Below are positions 42,129 to 51,293 of a stretch of DNA of 64,000 nucleotides, in pieces. Under the pieces are notes generated by a model, which was not told the DNA's origin, searched no databases, and saw nothing but the letters and a program-made list of their open reading frames with translations. This DNA is from Bradyrhizobium sp. 200 (GTDB lineage: Bacteria; Pseudomonadota; Alphaproteobacteria; Rhizobiales; Xanthobacteraceae). Positions within the stretch are counted from its first letter, which is position 1. The number at the start of each line of letters is the position of its first letter. The stretch lies in NCBI RefSeq assembly GCF_023100945.1, contig NZ_CP064689.1, forward strand, positions 5,190,001-5,254,000. Reading direction: 5' to 3'. The translations under genes and the position numbers were made by a program.

Positions 42129-43160
42129 CTAACCCTCCGCCGACACCGGCGGCAGCGCCATCACGGCCTCGGCACGGTGGCATGCGGCAAGGTGCGTTGT
42201 GCCGACGTTGCGTAGCGCCGGCGCGGTGTCGCGGCAATGCTGGTCGGCCAGCGGACAGCGCGACGCGTAGGCGCATCCTGTCGCGCCGGTCGACTGCGAA
42301 GCGATCTGTTGGGCGCCGCGGCGGCGACGTACCCCGCCGGCGCAGGCGCGCGGCACGGCCTCGAGCAGCGCGCGCGTATAAGGATGAGCGCAATGTGCGA
42401 ACAGATCCTCAGGGCTTCCCTGCTCGACGATCCGGCCGAGATACATCACCGCGATCTCGTCGCAGAGATAATCCACCACCGCGAGATCGTGGCTGATCAG
42501 GATATAGCTCAACCCGAACTCGTCCTGCAGGTCCTGCAGGAGATTGAGCACCTGCGCCTGCACGGAGACGTCCAGCGCGCTGACCGGCTCGTCGGCGACA
42601 ATCAGTTTCGGCTGGGTGATCAGCGCGCGTGCGATCGCGATGCGCTGGCGCTGGCCGCCGGAGAATTCATGCGGGAACTTGTCCATGTCGGCGTCGCGCA
42701 GCCCGACCTGCCGCAGCACGCCGGCAACGCGTTGACGCAGTGTGGCGCGATCCATACGTCCAAGCGCGGTCAAAGGCTCCGCGACGATGCGCGCAATGGT
42801 CTGCCGCGGGTCCAGCGAGCCATAGGGATCCTGAAACACCATCTGGAAATCGCGCCGGGCGCGGCGTAACTCGTCGGCCGGCATCCGGTGCAGATCACGC
42901 CCCATCATCGATACCGACCCCGACGACGGCTGTTCCAGCGCCATCACCAGCCTCGCGAAGGTCGACTTGCCCGATCCGGACTCGCCGACCACGCCGAGGC
43001 TTCGGCCTGCCATCACCTGCGCAGTGACGCCGTTGAGCGCATGCACCTGCCCCGCCGCCTTGAACACGCTTTCGCGCGGCAGCGTGTAGCGCTGGACCAG
43101 ATCTTTGACATCGAGCAGCGGCTGCTCGGCGGGTGACCGCGTCTGCTCAAGCATGGTCAT
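42129..43160 (-). CDS. dppF: Dpp/Opp-type ABC transporter ATPase (F subunit)
   Basis: 343 residues. Walker A GESGSGKST, Q-loop FQMVFQDPYGSLDPRQTI, signature [15 protein letters not shown], Walker B LIVADEPVSALDVSVQAQ, LISHDLAVVDYLCD. C-terminal Cys-rich oligopeptide-ABC domain: CAYASRCPLADQHC. The stretch AGGVRRRRGAQQIAS before that domain is unusually basic. Overlaps the preceding ATPase gene by four bases. Confidence 0.9.
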   Translation of the reverse strand: MTMLEQTRSPAEQPLLDVKDLVQRYTLPRESVFKAAGQVHALNGVTAQVMAGRSLGVVGESGSGKSTFARLVMALEQPSSGSVSMMGRDLHRMPADELRRARRDFQMVFQDPYGSLDPRQTIARIVAEPLTALGRMDRATLRQRVAGVLRQVGLRDADMDKFPHEFSGGQRQRIAIARALITQPKLIVADEPVSALDVSVQAQVLNLLQDLQDEFGLSYILISHDLAVVDYLCDEIAVMYLGRIVEQGSPEDLFAHCAHPYTRALLEAVPRACAGGVRRRRGAQQIASQSTGATGCAYASRCPLADQHCRDTAPALRNVGTTHLAACHRAEAVMALPPVSAEG

Positions 43161-44170
43161 GCGCTCAACGCTCCGACCGCCTCAGCCATTGAAACATCGG
43201 TCCTGAGGCAGCGCACGCCATGACCGGCGCCGACGTCAACTGCTGCCGGCAGCGCCATGCGACAGCGGTCCTCGACGATCGCGCAGCGGTCGGCGAAGGT
43301 GCAGCCGGCGGGCAGATCAGCAAGTTCGGGCACGGTGCCGGCGATGGTCGTCAGCCGGGTGCCTTTCCGCGCACCAAGACGCGGGCGAGCGCGAAACAGA
43401 CCCTGCGTATAGGGATGTCCCATGCGCGTGAAAACAGCATTGGTCGCGCCGCTTTCGACGACAGTGCCGCCATACATTACCATCATACGCTGCACATTCT
43501 CGGCGATGACGCCGAGGTCGTGCGAGATCAGAATCATCGACATGCCGCGCTCGGCAACGAGGTCCGCGATCAGATCGAGGATCTGTCCCTGGATGGTGAC
43601 GTCGAGCGCCGTGGTCGGCTCATCGGCGATCAGCACGTCGGGCTGGCAAGCCAACGCCATGGCTATGGTGACGCGCTGCCGCTGGCCGCCGGAAAACTGG
43701 TGCGGATAGGCATCGACGCGTTTCGCCGCGTCGGGAAGCCCGACGCGATCGAGCAAGGCGATGGCTTCCCTGCGTGCCTCTGCCGCCGAGCAATTGGTGT
43801 GGCGCCGCAATGGCTCGGCCACCTGACGGCCGATCGTGTGCATCGGATTGAGCGCGGTCATCGGCTCCTGGAAGATCATGCTGATGCGATTGCCGCGCAG
43901 CTTGCAGTAGTTCGCATCCGACAGGTCCACGAGTTCGCTGCCGTCGAGGCGGATGCTGCCGCTGATGACGGCGCTGTCGGGCAGCAGGCCCATCAGCGCG
44001 AGCGCGGTGACAGATTTGCCGCATCCGGATTCGCCGACGAGACCCAGGGTTTCGCCGCGCTTCAGCGCGAAGCTGACGCCGCGAACGGCTTGCGCGGGAC
44101 CGCGGCTGGTGTTGAGCCGGACGCCGAGATCCCTGACTTCGATCAAAGGCGCATTGGCGGACCCGCTCAT
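43157..44170 (-). CDS. dppD: Dpp/Opp-type ABC transporter ATPase (D subunit)
   Basis: 337 residues. Walker [28 protein letters not shown], signature [16 protein letters not shown], Walker [34 protein letters not shown], and the oligopeptide C-terminal domain [17 protein letters not shown] at 44170 ([16 protein letters not shown]) comes just after the dppC stop; the longer open frame upstream is antiphase to dppC. Confidence 0.9.
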   Translation of the reverse strand: MSGSANAPLIEVRDLGVRLNTSRGPAQAVRGVSFALKRGETLGLVGESGCGKSVTALALMGLLPDSAVISGSIRLDGSELVDLSDANYCKLRGNRISMIFQEPMTALNPMHTIGRQVAEPLRRHTNCSAAEARREAIALLDRVGLPDAAKRVDAYPHQFSGGQRQRVTIAMALACQPDVLIADEPTTALDVTIQGQILDLIADLVAERGMSMILISHDLGVIAENVQRMMVMYGGTVVESGATNAVFTRMGHPYTQGLFRARPRLGARKGTRLTTIAGTVPELADLPAGCTFADRCAIVEDRCRMALPAAVDVGAGHGVRCLRTDVSMAEAVGALSA

Positions 44171-44172
44171 GT

Positions 44173-45069
44173 TCAACGCTCCCGCGCCAGCCGAGGATCG
44201 AGCAGATCGCGCAACCCGTCGCCGAGCAGATTGAGGCCAAGCACGGCGACTGCGATCGCCGCGCCCGGATAGACCGCGAGCATCGGCGACTGGAACAGCA
44301 GCGTCTGCGCGTCGTTCAGCATGCGGCCCCAGGACGGCTGCGGCGGCTGCGTGCCGAGCCCGAGATAGGACAGTGCCGCTTCGGCCAGGATCGCGAGTGC
44401 GAACTGGATCGTCGACTGCACGATCAGAATCGGCAGGACGTTCGGCAGCACATGCTCGATGGTGATGCGGAAGCCGCCCTTGCCGGAGGCGCGCGCTGCC
44501 AGCACAAACTCCCGCGCCCAGATCGCATTGGCCGATCCACGGGTTAGCCGGACGAGGGTTGGAATCTGGAAGATGCCGATGGCGATGATCGAGGTCACCA
44601 TGCCCGGGCCGACGACGGCCGCCAGCATGATCGCCGAGAGCACCGCGGGAAACGCGAAGGTGAAGTCGCTCATCCGCATGATGAACTCTTCGGTCCAGCC
44701 CTTGCGCGCGGCGGCGAGCAGCCCGAGGCACACCCCGAAGGTGAGACCGATCCCGACCGCGATGACGCCGACCATGATGGTGGAGCGGGCGCCTACCAGC
44801 AGCAACGAGACGATATCGCGGCCAAGCACGTCCGTGCCGAGCCAATGCGCGGCCGACGGCGATCGCAGCTTGGAGGCGACGTCGATTTCATAGGCGGACC
44901 ACGGCGTCCATACGAGCGACAGCAAGGCGGCACAGAGCACCATCAGGCTGAGCGTGCCGCCCGCAACAAAGCTGCGATGGCGCAGCGCACGGCGCCAGAA
45001 GCCGGTCGCGAGTGGCGGACGCGCGGTGGCGGCCCCAACCTCGGCTGAAACGCTCAGCGGGGTGCTCAT
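44173..45069 (-). CDS. dppC: Dpp/Opp-type ABC transporter permease (C subunit)
   Basis: 298 residues, about six membrane spans. N-terminal cytoplasmic stretch, then SFVAGGTLSLMVLCAALLSLVW; HWLGTDVLGRDIVSLLLVGARSTIMVG (family hallmark), EFVLAARASGKGGFRITIEHVLPNVLPILIV (EAA loop) and LSYLGLGTQPPQPSWGRML. ATG overlaps the dppB stop by four bases. Confidence 0.92.
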   Translation of the reverse strand: MSTPLSVSAEVGAATARPPLATGFWRRALRHRSFVAGGTLSLMVLCAALLSLVWTPWSAYEIDVASKLRSPSAAHWLGTDVLGRDIVSLLLVGARSTIMVGVIAVGIGLTFGVCLGLLAAARKGWTEEFIMRMSDFTFAFPAVLSAIMLAAVVGPGMVTSIIAIGIFQIPTLVRLTRGSANAIWAREFVLAARASGKGGFRITIEHVLPNVLPILIVQSTIQFALAILAEAALSYLGLGTQPPQPSWGRMLNDAQTLLFQSPMLAVYPGAAIAVAVLGLNLLGDGLRDLLDPRLARER

Positions 45070-46016
45070 AGGTTGTGTACCTTGATGCGCGGATCGATGA
45101 ATGCATAGAGCACGTCGACCACGAAGTTGACGATGACGACCACGGCCGCCAGCAGCATCACGCAGTTGCGCACCACGATCAGGTCGCGATTGGCGATCGA
45201 CTGGAAGATCAGCCGGCCGAGACCCGGCAGATAGAACACGTTCTCGATCACGATCGTCCCCGCCAGCAGGTTGGCGAACTGAAGGCCCATGATCGTCATC
45301 ACCGGGATCATCGCATTGCGCAGCACATGCCGCCACAACACGTCGCGCCTGCTCAAACCCTTGGCGCGTGCAGTGCGCACGAAATCCTCACGCAACACCT
45401 CAAGCACCGCGGAACGCGTGACGCGCGCAAGGATCGCCGCCTGCACCGCCGATAGCGAGATCGCAGGCAACAGCAGCGACTTGATCCCGGCAATGATGCT
45501 TTCGTCCCATCCAGCAAATCCGCCGGCCGAAAGCCATTGCAGCTTCACCGAGAACAGCAGGATCAGCAGAATGGCGAACCAGAAGTTTGGAAGCGCTATG
45601 CCGAACTGCGTCAGCGACATCACACCAACATCGCCGAGCTTGTTGTGATTTGCCGCCGTATAGATGCCGGCAGCCAGGGCCAGCACGACCGTCATGGACA
45701 TGGACATGATTGCCAATGGAATTGTCAGCGTGAGACGCTCCGCAATTAATGCTGCAACAGGCGTGCCATAGGCATAGCTGTTGCCGAGATCGCCCGTCAG
45801 CATCCCCGCGATCCAATGGAGGTACCGATAGTGCAGCGGTTGATCCAACCCGAGCTTGACCGTCAGCGCCCGGACCGCATCAGGCGAGGCATCCGCGCCC
45901 ATCAGCATCTGCGCGGCGTTGCCGGGCAAGGCATCCAGAACAAGGAAGATAATCAGCGACGCGCCGACCAGCGTCGCTATCAGCGTCAGAAAACGGCGGA
46001 AAATGAAGACACTCAA
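45066..46016 (-). CDS. dppB: Dpp/Opp-type ABC transporter permease (B subunit)
   Basis: 316 residues, N-terminal span FLTLIATLVGASLIIFLVLD, then DALPGNAAQMLMG, LDQPLHYRYLHWIAGMLTGDLGNSYAYGTPVAALI, DFVRTARAKGLSRRDVLWRHVLRNAMIPVMTI (EAA loop) and VFYLPGLGRLIFQSIANRDLIVV. Starts 76 bases after the amidase stop; that gap holds no gene. Confidence 0.92.
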   Translation of the reverse strand: MSVFIFRRFLTLIATLVGASLIIFLVLDALPGNAAQMLMGADASPDAVRALTVKLGLDQPLHYRYLHWIAGMLTGDLGNSYAYGTPVAALIAERLTLTIPLAIMSMSMTVVLALAAGIYTAANHNKLGDVGVMSLTQFGIALPNFWFAILLILLFSVKLQWLSAGGFAGWDESIIAGIKSLLLPAISLSAVQAAILARVTRSAVLEVLREDFVRTARAKGLSRRDVLWRHVLRNAMIPVMTIMGLQFANLLAGTIVIENVFYLPGLGRLIFQSIANRDLIVVRNCVMLLAAVVVIVNFVVDVLYAFIDPRIKVHNL

Positions 46017-46092
46017 GTCCCGATTCCCTTGTTAGCGGCCAGTCCCTTGTTAGCGATCAGGTGTGGTAGCAGCCGCATTTTCGCTTCGCCGG

Positions 46093-47514
46093 TTAGCTCG
46101 GCCACCGGCCGAGAAGATCTTGCGCGGCCTCAAACAGCGCGCTGACGCGCAGCAATTCGATGTCTCCGCGGAATTTGCCGACGAATTGAATGCCGATCGG
46201 CAGGCCGTCCGCGCCAAAACCACAGGGCAGACTGACCGCCGGATGGCCGGTCATGTTGAAAGGCATCGTCCAGGGAAACCAACTCGGCCGCACGTCGCTG
46301 AATACCCGCCCGTCGATTTCTATCGTGCCGAACAGGTCCTGATCGATCGGAAGCGCGGTGCGGGTGATGGTTGGCATCGCGAGAATATCGACCCTCTGCA
46401 ACAATGTCTGTATCCGCCGGAACAGAGACGTACGGTCGAACATCGCCCGCTGATAGTCAACACCGCTGACCTTCGTGGCCAGCGCCAATTGCTTCATGAA
46501 AGTCTCGCTCAGCACGTCGCCATGATCGGCCGCAAGCTTCTCAAACCGCGCGCGCCAGGCGGTGTGATTGATGGCGCGCCAGATTGGCTCCACCTCAAAT
46601 CCGTCGGCGGACATTTCCTCGACCTCGGCCCCAAGGGCTTCCAGCCTGGCAAGCGCGACCTTGAATGCAGCGACGACATCGGCCGCGACTGGCCGGCCGA
46701 GCGGCGCGAGGCAGAATGCAATCTTGCGCCCGCGCAGATCGCCGTTTGGAGCCGATCCCTCGACAAAATTCCACTGCGGGAATCCCATCGACCACGGATC
46801 AGAAGCGTCTTCTCCCGACATGGCCTGCATCATCAAGGCGGTGTCTGCGACGGTGCGCGTCGTCGGGGTCACATAGGTTTGGTTGCCAAACGCGTCCTGC
46901 ACCTGGCTGTGGGGAATAACGCCGTTGCTTTGCTTCAGCCCGACAACGCCGTTGCAGGCTGCCGGAATCCGCGTCGAGCCACCGCCATCCGTCGCGATCG
47001 CAAGAGGCGCGATGCCGCTGGCAACGGCAACCGCCGCTCCCCCGCTCGAACCGCCGCTCGAGCGCGCGCCACTCCAGGCATTGCGCGTGCGGCCAAACAA
47101 CGGCGAATCCGTCAGGCACTTGGTGCCGAACTCCGGCGTCGTGGTCTTGCCCACGAGGATGGCACCCGCTGCCCGCATTCGCGCCACGGCGACCGCGTCA
47201 TGGTCAGGAACGTTGTCCTTGTATGGGACCGCTCCGAAGGTCGTTCGCACCCCCTTGGTGTTGACAATATCCTTCACGGTGAACGGAATGCCGTGAAGAA
47301 GGCCCAGCGGCCCCCCGGCCACGATCTCACGCTCCGCATTCTTCGCCTGGGCTATGGCCTCATCGCCGCACAGCGTGATGAAGCAGTTCAGCTCGGGCTG
47401 CATTCGCTCGGCACGCGCCAGGACGGCACGCGTAATTTCGACCGGCGAAATGTCCTTGCGGACAACCCGCGCGCGGAGTTCGGTCGCAGGCAGGAAGCAC
47501 AGTTCATCGCTCAT
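46093..47514 (-). CDS. Amidase signature family hydrolase
   Basis: 473 residues. Catalytic Lys in HGIPFTVKDIVNTKG, Ser-rich motif GARSSGGSSGGAAVAVASGIAPLAIATDGGGSTRIPA containing the cis-Ser and nucleophile Ser, and GFGADGLPIGIQFVGKF near the end. Hydrolyses a carboxamide to acid and ammonia. Start at MSDELCFLPA (47514) fits the family N-terminus; open frame upstream is poorly coding. First gene of an operon with dppBCDF and a binding protein, so the importer probably delivers the amide. Divergent LysR at 47619. Confidence 0.9.
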   Translation of the reverse strand: MSDELCFLPATELRARVVRKDISPVEITRAVLARAERMQPELNCFITLCGDEAIAQAKNAEREIVAGGPLGLLHGIPFTVKDIVNTKGVRTTFGAVPYKDNVPDHDAVAVARMRAAGAILVGKTTTPEFGTKCLTDSPLFGRTRNAWSGARSSGGSSGGAAVAVASGIAPLAIATDGGGSTRIPAACNGVVGLKQSNGVIPHSQVQDAFGNQTYVTPTTRTVADTALMMQAMSGEDASDPWSMGFPQWNFVEGSAPNGDLRGRKIAFCLAPLGRPVAADVVAAFKVALARLEALGAEVEEMSADGFEVEPIWRAINHTAWRARFEKLAADHGDVLSETFMKQLALATKVSGVDYQRAMFDRTSLFRRIQTLLQRVDILAMPTITRTALPIDQDLFGTIEIDGRVFSDVRPSWFPWTMPFNMTGHPAVSLPCGFGADGLPIGIQFVGKFRGDIELLRVSALFEAAQDLLGRWPS

Positions 47515-47596
47515 CGCGCTAAAGTCCCAAGGGTCGAATGACGCAAAGATGACATTCACATTGACTTCAGGTCCAATACCATCGCACAACTGACCC

Positions 47597-47611
47597 ATAC
47601 GATTTCGGTAT
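47597..47611. promoter_or_regulatory. LysR-type box between amidase and LysR
   Basis: ATACGATTTCGGTAT: inverted arms ATAC/GTAT with the T-N11-A spacing typical of LysR recognition sites. It lies 8 bases before the LysR ATG and 83 bases upstream of the amidase start, the usual place for autorepression and activation of the divergent target. Confidence 0.55.
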
Positions 47612-47618
47612 AGCAAAA

Positions 47619-48506
47619 ATGGACCTCCGGCGTCTCCGCTATTTCGTTGCCGTCGCAGAAGAACGCAGCGTTGGCCGGGCCGCCGTCCGCCTGCGCATGG
47701 CGCAGCCGCCACTGTCAGTCCAGATCCGCAAACTGGAATCGGAAGTAGGAACCTCGCTGTTTCGTCGAGGCACGCGTGGAATGGAGCTGACAGCGGCCGG
47801 TCGCGCCTTGCTGTCGCGCGCGCGTGAAGCGCTGGCCCTGACGGCTGAAGGCTTCGAGGCGGCCCGCGCGGTGGCGGCGGGGCGCCGGGGAAGATTGTCG
47901 GTCGGATACATGTTTGTGCTGGCCCACGCCGTACTGCCACGGCTCGTTCCGGAACTTCGAAGGTCGCTTCCCAAAGTCGATCTGGAGTTCATCGAACTGA
48001 GTGCATCGACGCGTGAGGCGCGGCTGCTGGATCACAGCGTGACGGTCGCGCTCTGCATGCCCGCCATTCGCCACAGCGAGATCGAGGTCTCCACGATCGG
48101 AAAGCAGCGATTGATGCTGGCCATGCCGGCCGGTTCGCAGCTCGCGCGCTCGGCGGCCGTGCCGGTGAGAAAGCTGCAGGGCCGCCCGCTGATAAGTTTG
48201 CCCGGGCCTGCCGAGGATCCGGCGACTTCCGTTGTGACGTCGCTGCTCCGGCGGCATCAAGTCAGCATGCCGGTCGCGAACCGGGTCGAGACGGCGCACT
48301 CGGCGCTCAGCCTCGTTCTTGCCGGAGAGGGCATGGCGATCCTTCCCGCCTGCTCCCGGCTCGGATGCCCGACCGGCGTCGTGTTCAGGCCCTTCCTCGA
48401 CGCCGACGATGCCATCGACGTCGCGGTGTGCTGGCGCCGGGATGCTCTCAATCCGCTGGTCCGGAATTTCCTCAAATGCGCGGAGAAGGTGATCCGTCAG
48501 GTCTGA
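47619..48506 (+). CDS. LysR-family transcriptional regulator
   Basis: 295 residues, normal family length. HTH: MDLRRLRYFVAVAEERSVGRAAVRLRMAQPPLSVQIRKLESEVGTSLFRRGTRGMELT. Effector domain begins GRLSVGYMFVLAHAVLPRLV and includes VALCMPAI and LAGEGMAILPA. Divergent from the amidase-dpp operon, which is its probable target through the box at 47597-47611. Confidence 0.9.
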   Translation: MDLRRLRYFVAVAEERSVGRAAVRLRMAQPPLSVQIRKLESEVGTSLFRRGTRGMELTAAGRALLSRAREALALTAEGFEAARAVAAGRRGRLSVGYMFVLAHAVLPRLVPELRRSLPKVDLEFIELSASTREARLLDHSVTVALCMPAIRHSEIEVSTIGKQRLMLAMPAGSQLARSAAVPVRKLQGRPLISLPGPAEDPATSVVTSLLRRHQVSMPVANRVETAHSALSLVLAGEGMAILPACSRLGCPTGVVFRPFLDADDAIDVAVCWRRDALNPLVRNFLKCAEKVIRQV

Positions 48507-48905
48507 TCGTTGGCAGGGTTGAAGCTCTCATCAACTAATCAGGCTGTCCCTCTAACCAATGGAAAAGCTAGACTCTCGGTCCAATCCGTCATTGGGGGCA
48601 CGGAGAAAGCGATAGTCTTGATACTTCAGTACTTTACATCGCGCTTTTAATGAAGTGAACCATGAACGCGCACACGCCCAATCAGGCGCAATTGCAGAGC
48701 CTTGCACCCCGTTTTGACCGTTCGGTGCACGCTCCGGCATCCAACCAATTGAAAGAATTCAATTCTCGTTGCATCGGCGCTTGCGGAAAAATCCTCCGCC
48801 GGTCGCAGCAGACGCCACGCCTCTTTTGTCGGCACCGGCGCCCTACGCTCGTTTCCAAGCACGAAAATTGCATGACACCATTCAGCCTGCACAGCGAGCA
48901 ACGCC
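48507..48905. other. 399-base intergenic region between two LysR genes
   Basis: No convincing gene: the open frame from ATG 48662 runs out of phase into the next LysR gene and has no family resemblance. It is more AT-rich than its surroundings around 48540-48660. It holds the inverted repeat at 48747-48764 and a GACCGTTCGG segment near 48716 that shares ten bases (TGACCGTTCG) with the TetR element at 39220, probably by chance. Confidence 0.6.
48747..48764. promoter_or_regulatory. LysR-type inverted repeat
   Basis: AATTGAA and TTCAATT, perfect 7-bp arms separated by AGAA, containing T-N11-A spacing. It lies 142 bases upstream of the LysR gene at 48906 and may be its own binding site; equally it could be recognised by another factor. 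Confidence 0.4.
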
Positions 48906-50024
48906 ATGAACCTGATCAATCTGGACATCCGTATGCTGCGCTCGCTGATGTCGGTCGTCGAAACCGGCAGCATCACCGAGACCGCTCGGCGGCTTGGCCG
49001 CACCCAACCCGCGATTACCCTTCAGCTACAGCGGCTGGAGGAACTCACTGGAAAGGCAATCTTCATCCACGAAGGCCGCCGGCTGTTTCTGACGGCGGAG
49101 GGCGAAACGGTGCTCAGTTACGCGCGATCGATCATCGGTTTTCACGACGAGATGTTGTCGCAGCTCGCTTCGCCGGACATCGAAGGCCACGTCGTGCTCG
49201 GCACCCCCGACCTCTATGCCGCCTTCATGCTGCCCTCGATCCTGAGGATTTTCCGCAAAGCCTTTCCGCGCGTTCAGTTGGAGCTGAACTGCTCTCTCTC
49301 GACACCGCTTGTCGGATGCGTGAAGCGCGGCGAGGTCGATATCGCGCTGGTGACCCGCATGAACGATTTCACCGGCGGACAGGTGGTGCGGCAGGAGCAA
49401 TTGATCTGGATGATCGGGGAGCAATCCACGGCGCATAACGAAAAGCCGATTCCCTTGGCGCTGCTGCCGCCGGGCAATATCTTTCGCGACCATGCGATCG
49501 AGCGGCTGGAAGCCTCAAGGCTGCGATGGCGCATTGCCTGCGTCAGTCCGAGCGTCGGCGGTTTGCAGGCCGCCGCTTTCGCCGGCATGGCGGTCACTGT
49601 CCTCGGCCGCTCCGCGCTGGTACGCAACATGCGCGAGATCGGCGACAATGAGGGGCTGCCGCCGCTGCCGAAGGTTGATCTTCTGCTGTACAAATCGCCG
49701 ACCGCGACATCAAAGGCCGCGAGCGCCCTGCACGACTATCTGGCGCACTATCTCAATCTCGACGACGAACTCCTGCTGGGCAAGGAGCTGCCTTTATCCA
49801 CCGGTGACAGCGACGAACCCCGCTCAGGACATGCGGGGACGAAACTGGCTCCAGGGCCGCGCACACTCGAACGCGGCAGCGATACGCACAATCAAACCCT
49901 CGTCGAGCCAAGGCGCAACAATCTGAAGTCCAATCGGAAGCCCGTCGGCATCGAAGCCACAGGGAATCGTGGCAGCCGGCAGCCCGGTCAGATTTATCGG
50001 CCAAGAGAACGGCGACCAACCTAG
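48906..50024 (+). CDS. LysR-family regulator with antisense C-terminal extension
   Basis: 372 residues, about 65 longer than family norm. HTH: LDIRMLRSLMSVVETGSITETARRLGRTQPAITLQLQRLEELTGKAIFIHEGRRLFLT; effector domain from HVVLGTPDLYAAFMLPSILRIF to LHDYLAHYLNLDDELLLG. Beyond about residue 306 the frame is antisense to the end of the amidase gene at 49824 and has no LysR similarity (low complexity, basic). Either the natural stop was lost or the reading frame simply continues. Likely regulates the converging amidase/molybdenum hydroxylase operon. Confidence 0.85.
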   Translation: MNLINLDIRMLRSLMSVVETGSITETARRLGRTQPAITLQLQRLEELTGKAIFIHEGRRLFLTAEGETVLSYARSIIGFHDEMLSQLASPDIEGHVVLGTPDLYAAFMLPSILRIFRKAFPRVQLELNCSLSTPLVGCVKRGEVDIALVTRMNDFTGGQVVRQEQLIWMIGEQSTAHNEKPIPLALLPPGNIFRDHAIERLEASRLRWRIACVSPSVGGLQAAAFAGMAVTVLGRSALVRNMREIGDNEGLPPLPKVDLLLYKSPTATSKAASALHDYLAHYLNLDDELLLGKELPLSTGDSDEPRSGHAGTKLAPGPRTLERGSDTHNQTLVEPRRNNLKSNRKPVGIEATGNRGSRQPGQIYRPRERRPT

Positions 50025-51293
50025 ATGACGGTCGACGGCGACGCCGTCGATCTCGTCAACGCCAAGCGCGCCCGCAGGAAACGCCGTCACCGCGACCGTC
50101 GGGGTGACGATCGCATCGACCTTCCCGAATATTTCCAGGAACGACATGCGCAGGCTGTTGCGACGATAGCCGGCCTCGACATAGTCGATGCCGCTATAGG
50201 ACGCGCCCTTCGCCACCACATCGCGGTAGTCGCGGTCGGAGGCCATCAGCGCCTCGGCACCGCGGGCCGAGGCGGCCGCCGCCTGCTCGGTATAAGCGAT
50301 CGGTTTCAAGATCCGCTCGAGCATGTCGGGTTCAAATTGAACGCAATCGGGAACGATGCTGGCGCCAAGTGAACCGAGAGTCTCAACCGCCGACCGAAAT
50401 GCCTTGCGGACATCAGGCGCCACCGCCGCATGGCCGAAGTCGGCACTGCTGCCGATCCTGATCCCGTCGAGCTTCGCCGGTGTCGCGTCAAAGCTACGCG
50501 CCGGCGCCGGCAGACTGGCGGCATCGCGCAGATCGTGGATCGCTACCGCCTCCAGAAGAAGGGCGGCGTCGGCAACCGTGCGCGCGATTGGGCCGGTGTG
50601 CGCCAGCGAAGCCCACGACGGCGGCGTAAAGCCGGGCGATCTCGGGACCAGTCCGAAGGTCGGCTTGATACCGACCACGCCACAGAATGCGGACGGGACA
50701 CGGATCGAGCCGACACCATCGGTGCCGATCGCAAGCGGGCCGCATCCGGCGGCGATCGAAGCCGCGGCACCGCCGCTCGATCCGCCACTGGTCCGATCGC
50801 GCTTCCAGGGGTTGCGGGTGATGCCGGACACCGGGCTGTCGGCGGTCAATTTGTAACCGGACTCGCAAGTTGTGGTCTTGCAGGTGACGATCGCGCCCGC
50901 CAATTTAAGCGCCGAAACCACCGCCGCATCGACACTCGGCACCAGATCCTTGTTGGCGGGCGCGCCGCCCAGCGCCGGTAACCCGGCGACGTAGACGAGA
51001 TCCTTGATGCTGACGGGCACTCCGGTCAGTTTGCCCTGCGGCTGTCCAGAGGACCAGGCCAGCGTGGCGCGGTCAGCGGCGGCGCGCGCCTGATCGTACG
51101 CCGGGGTCACGACCACATTGCAGGCAGTGTTGGTCAGCTCTAGCGCCGATATCACGTCCTCGATGACGTCGCGCGGCGTGAATCGCCGTGTGCGATAGCC
51201 CTCCAGCAATTCAACGGCCGAAAGCCTGGCCAATTCGTTGGCCTCGGCAACACCGTCGGCGCGGACGCTTTCCACTTTCACCACGCGCCTCAC
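49824..51293 (-). CDS. Amidase signature family hydrolase
   Basis: 489 residues. Catalytic Lys in GVPVSIKDLVYVAG, Ser motif DRTSGGSSGGAAASIAAGCGPLAIGTDGVGSIRVPSAFCG, and PCGFDADGLPIGLQIVAPW at the C-terminus. GTG start overlaps the preceding stop by four bases, so it is coupled to the FAD subunit of the molybdenum hydroxylase and is the last gene of the 59.3-49.8 kb operon. It probably hydrolyses an amide or lactam-derived intermediate. The last 67 codons overlap the opposite LysR frame. Confidence 0.9.
   Translation of the reverse strand: MRRVVKVESVRADGVAEANELARLSAVELLEGYRTRRFTPRDVIEDVISALELTNTACNVVVTPAYDQARAAADRATLAWSSGQPQGKLTGVPVSIKDLVYVAGLPALGGAPANKDLVPSVDAAVVSALKLAGAIVTCKTTTCESGYKLTADSPVSGITRNPWKRDRTSGGSSGGAAASIAAGCGPLAIGTDGVGSIRVPSAFCGVVGIKPTFGLVPRSPGFTPPSWASLAHTGPIARTVADAALLLEAVAIHDLRDAASLPAPARSFDATPAKLDGIRIGSSADFGHAAVAPDVRKAFRSAVETLGSLGASIVPDCVQFEPDMLERILKPIAYTEQAAAASARGAEALMASDRDYRDVVAKGASYSGIDYVEAGYRRNSLRMSFLEIFGKVDAIVTPTVAVTAFPAGALGVDEIDGVAVDRHLGWSPFSWPINLTGLPAATIPCGFDADGLPIGLQIVAPWLDEGLIVRIAAAFECARPWSQFRPRMS

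Noticed and set aside
46063..47541. 492-codon open frame antisense to the amidase
   Set aside because: Composition of a shadow (Arg-, Pro- and His-rich), no domain motifs; the amidase on the minus strand is certain.
48713..48726. TGACCGTTCG near 48716 as a third TetR element
   Set aside because: Only ten bases match the 26-bp element; flanks differ and the context (LysR leader) is unrelated.
48662..49438. Open frame from ATG 48662 as a small gene before the LysR
   Set aside because: Runs out of phase through the LysR HTH region and shows no recognisable protein features.
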